A stretch of 9,540 nucleotides of DNA from Fimbriimonadaceae bacterium (GTDB lineage Bacteria; Armatimonadota; Fimbriimonadia; Fimbriimonadales; Fimbriimonadaceae). Positions 1-5,269 of the stretch are shown here, in pieces. The position numbers and the translations under genes were made by a program. Location: assembly GCA_020851885.1 (NCBI GenBank), contig JADZBW010000100.1, forward strand, positions 1 to 9,540, given 5' to 3'. Every line of letters starts with the position of its first letter. Positions within the stretch are counted from its first letter, which is position 1. A model generated the notes under the pieces. That model was not told where the DNA came from. It was given only the letters and a program-made list of their open reading frames with translations, and did no database searches.

Positions 1-758
1 AAATCAAAGCGATGATCCAAGGCCTAAGCCCCAGGATCGACTTTGAAGCGGAGATCGACTGGCGCGAGATCGGAAGTCTGGCAAATGGCATTCCAGGTTT
101 GTACTTGGAGTTCGCCGATGATTCGGCTTCGCTTCCCGATAAGCACCGGTTTGAAACCCCGTTTGGATCCGTCGAGCGACTGCCTGAGGAACGGCAAGAT
201 GTGCCCACGCTTCGATATGCGCATATTGCGGGCGGGCGAATGACGATCCTACAGGACTCCAAATACGGCCATGAAGTTATTTCTGGGGCCGTGAGACCGC
301 GAGTTGTTCGCTCCAGTTTCGACCCCGACCACGCCCCCGAGGTGGCGAAATCGAAGATGCGGTACTCCATCGTCTTCCATGAGGCCCCGCCTACTCCGGC
401 CGAACTCACCCGACTTGGCGCTGATTGGAACCATCCGCTGATCGTGATGAGCGCGACGCTTCAGGATGGCGATATGCCCGTGTCAAAGACGTTCGCCGAA
501 GTGAAGACGGCCAGCGTGGTCCTCAGCACCATCAAACCTGCCGAAGATGGCAACGGGCTGATCCTGCGCTTGGTCGAGTACAACGGCGCCGAGGCGGAAG
601 CGGAAGTAGCCCTCGCGCCAGAAATGGTGGCGGGCTTCACCCATGCCGAGGTGTGCGACCTTATGGAACGTCCGACGGGCGAGGCCGCGAAGCTCGTTGG
701 GACCGTCCTGCGGACGAAAGTGAAGGCTAACTCGTTGGTGACGGTCCGGTTGTCATAA
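1..758 (+). CDS. Alpha-mannosidase (GH38-like), C-terminal part, 5'-truncated
   Basis: Probable C-terminal region of a retaining alpha-mannosidase that trims alpha-mannosides from glycans. The frame is open to the left edge, and the residues before the first ATG (position 12) already fit the family pattern ('..SPRIDFEAEIDWRE'), so that ATG is probably internal and the true start lies outside the window. Visible hallmarks of the GH38 C-terminal beta-sandwich region, numbered from the ATG at 12, are IDFEAEIDW (about 9-17), TPFGSVERLP (about 49-58), a 'VPTLRYAHI' segment, ILQDSKYGHEV (about 79-89), VRSSFDPDHAPE and the terminal GLILRLVEYNG. The catalytic N-terminal domain with its nucleophile Asp is not in the window, so activity cannot be judged. 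It ends 15 nt before the stop of the convergent lipoprotein gene. Family assignment rests on recalled motifs; the sugar specificity is inference. Confidence 0.75.
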   Translation, partial: IKAMIQGLSPRIDFEAEIDWREIGSLANGIPGLYLEFADDSASLPDKHRFETPFGSVERLPEERQDVPTLRYAHIAGGRMTILQDSKYGHEVISGAVRPRVVRSSFDPDHAPEVAKSKMRYSIVFHEAPPTPAELTRLGADWNHPLIVMSATLQDGDMPVSKTFAEVKTASVVLSTIKPAEDGNGLILRLVEYNGAEAEAEVALAPEMVAGFTHAEVCDLMERPTGEAAKLVGTVLRTKVKANSLVTVRLS

Positions 759-773
759 ACCAAGTATTGACCG

Positions 774-1313
774 CTATCCAGCCGCCTGCTTAACCCGTTC
801 GACGGCCCCGGCAAGCTCCGCCGACGCCGTTTCATACATCTGCTGAGCCTGGTCCAGCTTGGTCTTAAGGTCCCGATAGTCAGCGTCCACTTCGGCAAGC
901 TTCCGACTGGCGTCCTCATACTTCATTTGGGCAACCCGGCCTGCCGCGATCGCCTTCTGCACCGCATCCCGGGACTGCTGCTGCAAATCCTGGAAGTTCA
1001 TCGCCGCCTGAACTTTCTCAAGCTGATTCTGAGCTGCGTCGAGCTTGGCTTGATCGATCGGATTCCTGATCTCGATCTTGGATAGCTCTTCCTTGAGGTG
1101 CTCAGCCTGCTTCTTGGCCGCTTCGAGGGCTGTCCGACTGGAGGTGGCCGTGATTTTGGCCGCTTGTGAAGAAACCGAGTTCCAAGCGGTGGAAAGCGCT
1201 TCTCTTGCCGAGGTGTAGGCCACGGCGGTGTTTAACTTGACATCCGTCTCATCACGGTCATTACAGCCGACGAGAGTCATCGCAAGCAGGGCGAAGAGCC
1301 AGATTCGCTTCAT
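774..1313 (-). CDS. Small coiled-coil lipoprotein, function unknown
   Basis: A 179-residue predicted lipoprotein. The N-terminus is a short basic-hydrophobic signal (MKRIWLFALLAMT) followed by lipobox L14-V15-G16-C17, so mature protein would begin at Cys17 and be lipid-anchored. The remainder is almost wholly Ala/Gln/Lys/Glu-rich with heptad-like spacing and no Pro from about residue 80 onward, which predicts long helices or a coiled coil. An in-frame TTG two codons upstream (position 1319) is a possible but less likely start; ATG at 1313 gives a normal signal peptide. No good Shine-Dalgarno is present, but a TATCAT hexamer ends 8 nt before the ATG. It lies 54 nt downstream of the nucleotidyltransferase gene on the same strand and could be co-transcribed or have its own promoter. 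No family recognised; envelope scaffolding or spacing is a guess. Confidence 0.85.
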   Translation of the reverse strand: MKRIWLFALLAMTLVGCNDRDETDVKLNTAVAYTSAREALSTAWNSVSSQAAKITATSSRTALEAAKKQAEHLKEELSKIEIRNPIDQAKLDAAQNQLEKVQAAMNFQDLQQQSRDAVQKAIAAGRVAQMKYEDASRKLAEVDADYRDLKTKLDQAQQMYETASAELAGAVERVKQAAG

Positions 1314-1325
1314 GTACAAACATGA
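1310..1325. repeat. Perfect 6-bp inverted repeat over the lipoprotein start codon
   Basis: TCATGT and ACATGA are exact reverse complements separated by 4 nt. The element covers the lipoprotein ATG (1311-1313) and part of its -10-like hexamer. It could be an operator, or a small hairpin if the mRNA has a leader, or it could be chance. Confidence 0.35.
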
Positions 1326-1327
1326 TA
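1322..1327 (-). promoter_or_regulatory. -10-like hexamer TATCAT, 8 nt before lipoprotein start
   Basis: On the minus strand TATCAT matches the TATAAT consensus at five of six bases and ends 8 nt before the ATG at 1313. Transcription initiated 7-9 nt downstream would begin at or next to the start codon, giving a leaderless mRNA. No clear -35 is visible. The hexamer is partly inside an inverted repeat (1310-1325). Confidence 0.5.
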
Positions 1328-1367
1328 CGGCAGAGCCTGGATTCGGTTGCGGCGAAAGTCCGCCCGA

Positions 1368-2300
1368 CTATTGCGCCGAATCATTCCAGCGAATCTGGTC
1401 TTCCAAACTGTGCTCCGATTCAACTCGGCCGGCAAGAATGCACCTTCGAACACGCCCACTCACGCGGACATGGGCACCTGGCAGGACGACGGAGTCCTCG
1501 ATCAAATCGCAGCTGACATGGGAACCGTCACCAATAACCACGGAGTGGCCAAGACCAGCGACCACGTGCGCGCTCTCGGCGACCTTCTGCCCCTTGCCGA
1601 CGAGGTGGGAGCTTGTCTCCAGGAAGGAGTCCAGGGTGCCGGTATCGAACCAATCGCCCTCGTAGATTCCCGCGAGCACGGTCTCTCCACGGTCGATCAG
1701 CATTTGGATGGCATCGGTGATCTCATATTCGCCCCGCGCGCTTGGTTTCAAATCGGGCAAGACCGCCCAGATCTGAGGTCCGAAGAAGTAGAGTCCCGCC
1801 ATCGCGTAGTTCGATTCCGGCTCCTGGGGCTTCTCTACGAGCTTCACAATCCGGCTGCCGTCGAGATTCGCCACCCCGAATCGGCTCGGATCTTCGACCC
1901 ATTTGACGAGGTCGAGGTTGGCACACCCGCTCGTTCGGAACAGCTCGGCGAAGGGAGCGAGGGACTGCGAGTACATTGCATCTCCCAGGTATAGGCAGAA
2001 GGAATCCTCACCGACGAATTCCTTGGCAAACCCGACGGCATGGGCAAGCCCGTGAGGGTCTGTTTGACGGACGTAGGAAGCTTTGATCCCTAGCGTCGAT
2101 CCATCGCCGATCGCGTTGCGGATTTGCTCTTCATTCTCACCCACGACGATGCAGACATCGTGGATGCCCATTTCCTTCAGGCGACCGATCGCATAGTGCA
2201 TCGTCGGCAGATTGGCAAGCGGCAGCAGCGGCTTGGCAATGTGCCGAGTTATTGGATACAGTCGAGTGCCTTTGCCAGCCGCGAGAATGACGCCTTTCAT
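1368..2300 (-). CDS. Sugar-1-phosphate nucleotidyltransferase (RmlA / long-form type)
   Basis: 310 residues. Family members transfer a nucleotidyl group from dTTP or UTP to a sugar-1-phosphate, giving an NDP-sugar and PPi in the cytoplasm for glycan or O-antigen synthesis. Visible features are: the N-terminal signature GxGTRLxP (G9-K10-G11-T12-R13-L14-Y15-P16) followed by K23-P24; the Q79..P82-H83-G84-L85-A86 base-recognition stretch; Mg-binding D107 in LGDAMY; VEDPSRFGVA (135-144); E156-K157-P158; AGLYFF (168-173); GEYEITDA (190-197); and WFDTGT (217-222). The last ~70 residues look like a short left-handed beta-helix (VIGDG..V...VVLPGAHVR), as in the long RmlA/StrD group. The start at 2300 puts the signature at its normal place; longer in-frame starts are unlikely. 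The usual Asn after the metal Asp (LGDN) is Ala here. No rmlB/C/D is nearby, so the exact sugar and nucleotide are open. Confidence 0.9.
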   Translation of the reverse strand: MKGVILAAGKGTRLYPITRHIAKPLLPLANLPTMHYAIGRLKEMGIHDVCIVVGENEEQIRNAIGDGSTLGIKASYVRQTDPHGLAHAVGFAKEFVGEDSFCLYLGDAMYSQSLAPFAELFRTSGCANLDLVKWVEDPSRFGVANLDGSRIVKLVEKPQEPESNYAMAGLYFFGPQIWAVLPDLKPSARGEYEITDAIQMLIDRGETVLAGIYEGDWFDTGTLDSFLETSSHLVGKGQKVAESAHVVAGLGHSVVIGDGSHVSCDLIEDSVVLPGAHVRVSGRVRRCILAGRVESEHSLEDQIRWNDSAQ

Positions 2301-2307
2301 TCCCTCA

Positions 2308-2313
2308 AGTTTA
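2308..2313 (-). promoter_or_regulatory. -10-like hexamer TAAACT, 7 nt before nucleotidyltransferase start
   Basis: TAAACT on the minus strand ends 7 nt before the ATG at 2300. The same octamer, TAAACTTG, lies in the same relation to the pabA/trpG start at 8196. The intervening bases tgaggga also contain GAGGGA directly against the ATG, too close for a normal ribosome binding site. Consistent with a leaderless or very short-leader transcript. Confidence 0.5.
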
Positions 2314-2316
2314 CGG

Positions 2317-2322
2317 TACATT
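2317..2322 (+). promoter_or_regulatory. -10-like hexamer TACATT, 9 nt before lipoprotein start
   Basis: TACATT fits TANNNT and ends 9 nt before the ATG at 2332. It lies 3 bp from the opposite-strand TAAACT hexamer, so two back-to-back promoters would share the 31-nt gap between the divergent start codons. No Shine-Dalgarno sequence precedes this ATG. Confidence 0.45.
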
Positions 2323-2331
2323 GATTGCGAA

Positions 2332-3582
2332 ATGCCGCGATGCGGTCGCCACGGATGGTTGCGCCTCGCCGGACTGGGACTTATCTTGATCGGATGCTCC
2401 CAGACGCCCCCTCCTGCCTTCCCCGAGTGGGTTGCGAAAGTGCCGGAATTTGCCCCAACCGAGAGCTCGTCCAATGCGTTTGACGGCTATGTCCTCGCGG
2501 CACGGGAAGCTGAGCGCGCGGCAGGCGATCTCGCGAAAATGGTCTCCTTCGACGGCAGGCGCAAACGGGAATTGATCGCAAGACTTCAAAGATCGCTCGG
2601 AATGGTCCGGCGAGCCGCCTCAAAGTCCTGCAACTACCGTTTTGTGCCCCGCCCCCCGTTCGACCTTGATCCGAACTACCGGGGCTGGCGCCTCATCCGA
2701 TTGAGCCTGACTTGGCAAATCGAATCGGCGGCTCGCGGTGGGGACCTGAACACGGTCGTGAGTCTGACGGTGCTGGCAACCAAGGTCGGCTTCGACTTGA
2801 TGGGTGGCGGAGCGCGCGATGCCGATTTGGGCTTGCAGTTCGTCGACGATGCGCGTCGCGCCGTTTTGCCAGTCCTTTCCGATCTTCAATCCAACCAACT
2901 GGCCGCTCTGACCAACGGCCTCAAACGTGGGCTTGCCGCCGAACCTGAATTCGGGCAGATTGTCGATAACGAGAAGCAGTCGATGCTGTTTGCGGTCTCG
3001 ACGGTTCAACAATGCTATCGGGACGAGCAGTATGCCCTGCTCGAGAAGGAGCTTGGCGGCGAGGTTAGGGATGCAATCAGCTACTTGAAGCAGTTGCGGC
3101 CAAATGATCGCTCCAAGCGACCGTTGTACTTTGAAGGCTTCGCCCGAGAGGCAGGTCAGCATGCCGATTGGTACAAACAGCTCTCCACGTTGCCCGCCTC
3201 TCGCCGCCCGAAAGTCGATGATAAGGAGCGAGGGCTTAAACTCGCCCCTGAGAGACCTTGGCGACGTTTCTCCAAGCAGTTCTTCACCGCTCTCGATCCG
3301 ATTCAAGCCAAGCTCGACGTTTCGATTGCCCGCACCAGGCTGCTGATTCTGACAAGCGAGATTCTCCGCCAAATCAAAGTCGCCAAGCGCGCTCCAAAGA
3401 CTCTGGGCGGTTTTAGCCGCGAATTGACCGTCGACACCTTTACCGGCCAAACGTTTGTCTATCAGGCAACCGGGACCGAGTTCAAGCTCTATGGAATGGG
3501 TGAGAACTTCCAGGATGACCTGGGCAATTCGGATTCCATTGGCATGGCTCCTGATCTGATCCTCGAACCCGTTCAGCCCTGA
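2332..3582 (+). CDS. Unknown lipoprotein, 416 aa, with a planctomycete-style C-terminal signature
   Basis: Starting at ATG 2332 the protein has a basic N-terminus, a hydrophobic stretch (LRLAGLGLILIG) and lipobox L19-I20-G21-C22, so it is predicted to be exported and lipid-anchored. The body is helical with no catalytic motif I recognise. An early 'NAFDGYVLAAREAE' segment and a middle 'TWQIESAARGGDLNTVVSL' segment recall lipoproteins common in Planctomycetota and Armatimonadota. The last ~50 residues (about 366-400) carry TVDTFTGQTFVYQ..G..FKLYGMGENFQDDLG, which I read as a variant of the widespread DPFTGKPLxY...G..F.LYSxG.N..DDGG signature. In-frame starts further upstream would overlap the divergent gene and lack a signal peptide at the N-terminus. 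The 3' end overlaps the convergent ROK gene by 10 nt. Function unknown; lipoprotein status is well supported. Confidence 0.85.
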   Translation: MPRCGRHGWLRLAGLGLILIGCSQTPPPAFPEWVAKVPEFAPTESSSNAFDGYVLAAREAERAAGDLAKMVSFDGRRKRELIARLQRSLGMVRRAASKSCNYRFVPRPPFDLDPNYRGWRLIRLSLTWQIESAARGGDLNTVVSLTVLATKVGFDLMGGGARDADLGLQFVDDARRAVLPVLSDLQSNQLAALTNGLKRGLAAEPEFGQIVDNEKQSMLFAVSTVQQCYRDEQYALLEKELGGEVRDAISYLKQLRPNDRSKRPLYFEGFAREAGQHADWYKQLSTLPASRRPKVDDKERGLKLAPERPWRRFSKQFFTALDPIQAKLDVSIARTRLLILTSEILRQIKVAKRAPKTLGGFSRELTVDTFTGQTFVYQATGTEFKLYGMGENFQDDLGNSDSIGMAPDLILEPVQP

Positions 3583-4472
3583 TCGTTCCACAGGAGCGCC
3601 GCGCCGAAGACCCCCGCGCTGTCGCCGAGTTCCGGGGCCACCAACTCGACCTTTGGACTCGGGTTGAAGATAAACCTCTTAGCCTCTTCGGCACCCTCGG
3701 TCAGAAGCTCGCGGATATTGCCGACCCCGCCTCCCAGCACGATCGCATCGGGATCGAGCACGTTCACGATCGGCCCAATTGCCCGGCCAAACATCTCAAA
3801 GAGATTTCGCAGCGTGGTCGATGCCGCCGGATCTTCCAGCCCCCGCGCAAGGTCGACGATTTCCGGCAGCTTGCGTTTTTTCCCGCTCAGGCTTTCATAG
3901 CGCCGCTCCAATGCCGGACCGCTAAGGTAGGTCTCGACGCAACCCCTTCGACCGCAATAGCATGGCTCGCCATTGGCCACGAGCTCGTTGTGTCCCCATT
4001 CCCCGGCAATGCCCTGCAATCCATTGAGCACCCTGCCATCCACGACGATTCCCCCGCCAACGCCCGTGCCCATGATCACCCCGAAAACGACGCCCAGACC
4101 GCGCCCTGCGCCCATCACCGCTTCGGCAAGTGCGAAACAATTGGCATCATTGGCGATTCGAACAGGGATACCGAGGGCGCGTTCAAGGTCGGCAGGCAGC
4201 GGTTGGCCATTGAGGACCACGGTATTGCAGCCCCGCATTTTTTGGGTCTGCGGATCGTGGGTACCGGGAGTCCCGATTCCCAGCCTTCCAGGACGCTGGC
4301 CAACCATGGCGGCGACTTCATCCAAGACAAGGCCTATTCGGGCGATGATGTGTTGGTAGCCCTGATCCGCCTCGGTGGCGATCCGATGGCGGCATAGTGG
4401 CTCCTCGCCATGGAGGACGGTCGCTTCGATCTTCGTGCCGCCTAGATCGATTCCCCAACGCAACTCTGACAT
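3573..4472 (-). CDS. ROK-family sugar kinase, fructokinase (Mak)-like
   Basis: 299 residues, the usual ROK kinase length. It should phosphorylate a free hexose with ATP in the cytoplasm. Visible features are: phosphate-1 motif D9-L10-G11-G12-T13-K14; GIGTPG (65-70); LNGQP (87-91); catalytic Asp109 in NDAN (108-111); phosphate-2 motif MGTGVGGG (134-141); ROK zinc site from H161 in GEWGHN plus C171-x-C173-G-x-x-G-C178 followed by E180-T; and adenosine region GGGVGN (247-252). The LNGQP, GEWGHN, ET.LSG and GDSAGVFGAALLW pieces resemble E. coli Mak more than transcriptional ROK repressors, and there is no N-terminal helix-turn-helix. Start at 4472 places DLGGTK at residue 9; longer starts would run into the upstream LON gene. 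It lies 16 nt after that gene and is probably co-transcribed. The sugar (fructose, glucose or mannose) cannot be decided from sequence. Confidence 0.93.
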   Translation of the reverse strand: MSELRWGIDLGGTKIEATVLHGEEPLCRHRIATEADQGYQHIIARIGLVLDEVAAMVGQRPGRLGIGTPGTHDPQTQKMRGCNTVVLNGQPLPADLERALGIPVRIANDANCFALAEAVMGAGRGLGVVFGVIMGTGVGGGIVVDGRVLNGLQGIAGEWGHNELVANGEPCYCGRRGCVETYLSGPALERRYESLSGKKRKLPEIVDLARGLEDPAASTTLRNLFEMFGRAIGPIVNVLDPDAIVLGGGVGNIRELLTEGAEEAKRFIFNPSPKVELVAPELGDSAGVFGAALLWNDQG

Positions 4473-4488
4473 CGAGTGAATTGTGGCC

Positions 4489-5160
4489 CTAATTGGGGGT
4501 GATCCATTCGCTGAGGTCTTCACTGCCGATCCGATAGTAGTTCGGCTCGCGGGCTTCCAGATTCTGCAACTGGAGGATCGGCATCAGCGTCGCCATACGT
4601 TCCATCGTGTCCGTCGTCTCAAGCAGGCGCTGCTTGGCCAGATTTTCCATGTGCAGCATATTGGCGATCGTGAAGGACAGCACGACCGGATCGGTCGGGA
4701 GCTTGACCGACACGTTGAATTCTTGCCTGGCGAAGACCTTTTGAATCAACTGCTCGAATTGGTCTTTGGCTTCGATAAGCAGCACTTCGTTTTGATCGTT
4801 CGGTTCAATCTCAATCTCGATGACCGGCTCGACGCGACCAACGAGATAGGGTTGGGAGTCCTCGTCCAACTCTCGAATTCGAAATCGGCGCTCGCCCTCG
4901 ACGTAGATGTCCATCCGACCATCGTCGTAAGGGATCACTTTCAAGATTCTGACCGCCGTGCCAACCATGTAAGGACTGGCGATTCCCCCTACTTCACTTC
5001 CTTCACGGATCAGGACGATGCCAAAGGGACGGTCAAATTCAACGCAAGATCGAACCATCTCGCGATATCTGTCCTCAAATACGTGTAGTTGGAGTTGCGC
5101 ATACGGAAAGAGCACCGTGTGCAAAGGGAACAACGGAAGCTCTTCGAGTAGTCCGGACAT
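4489..5160 (-). CDS. LON peptidase substrate-binding domain protein (stand-alone)
   Basis: 223 residues comprising a LON N-terminal (substrate-binding) domain without the AAA+ or protease parts. The opening LPLFPLHTVLFPYAQLQLHVFE (about 8-29) with 'DRYREMV' after it is the classic family start. PFGIVLIREGSEVGG (about 45-59), VGTAVRILKV (66-75), DGRMDIYVEGERRFRI (80-95) and Y.VGRVEPV (about 104-112) follow in the normal order, then a helical tail with two segments (VLSFTIANML and LLETTDTMERMATLMPILQLQ). Family members are common in bacteria and their role is not settled; substrate recognition in protein quality control is usually suggested. A perfect TATAAT ends 9 nt before the ATG and there is no Shine-Dalgarno. 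It is the first gene of a likely two-gene unit with the ROK kinase. Confidence 0.93.
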   Translation of the reverse strand: MSGLLEELPLFPLHTVLFPYAQLQLHVFEDRYREMVRSCVEFDRPFGIVLIREGSEVGGIASPYMVGTAVRILKVIPYDDGRMDIYVEGERRFRIRELDEDSQPYLVGRVEPVIEIEIEPNDQNEVLLIEAKDQFEQLIQKVFARQEFNVSVKLPTDPVVLSFTIANMLHMENLAKQRLLETTDTMERMATLMPILQLQNLEAREPNYYRIGSEDLSEWITPN

Positions 5161-5169
5161 CCCGCAACC

Positions 5170-5175
5170 ATTATA
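5170..5175 (-). promoter_or_regulatory. Consensus -10 box TATAAT, 9 nt before LON-domain gene
   Basis: A perfect TATAAT on the minus strand ends exactly 9 nt before the ATG at 5160. No TTGACA-like -35 is present at 16-18 bp. A start site 8-10 nt downstream would make the transcript leaderless or nearly so. This is the cleanest promoter in the window. Confidence 0.7.
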
Positions 5176-5252
5176 TCGCTCGAAGCGCCTTTAACGGCCT
5201 CTTCGCAAGCACCCAGACGAATTTCGGGGTGCATCGAAAGGGCCATCGGAGG

Positions 5253-5258
5253 TAGATT
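5253..5258 (+). promoter_or_regulatory. -10-like hexamer TAGATT upstream of histidine kinase
   Basis: TAGATT ends 11 nt before the GTG at 5270. The slightly larger gap would allow a leader of a few nt with the GTG start, or a short leader containing GGGGAG (5272-5277) if translation begins at the ATG at 5288. Tentative, because no -35 is recognisable. Confidence 0.35.
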
Positions 5259-5269
5259 CTCAGGGTGTC

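Noticed and set aside
742..773. CGGTC/GACCG with nested GGTT/AACC between the mannosidase and the lipoprotein gene
   Set aside because: Short, interrupted arms and a large loop, with no U-tract; below what I would call a terminator.
1347..1994. A 215-codon plus-strand frame opposite the nucleotidyltransferase
   Set aside because: Antisense to an unambiguous RmlA-type enzyme, with no domain features; typical of GC-rich shadow frames.
2301..2474. A longer nucleotidyltransferase reading frame adding 58 N-terminal residues
   Set aside because: The extra segment has low-complexity, non-family sequence, overlaps the divergent lipoprotein gene, and the family signature normally begins at the very N-terminus, as it does from ATG 2300.
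2620..3591. A 323-codon frame on the minus strand opposite the 2332 lipoprotein
   Set aside because: It is the antisense shadow of a gene with a proper lipoprotein signal. Its protein has no recognisable domain and it would overlap the ROK gene end.
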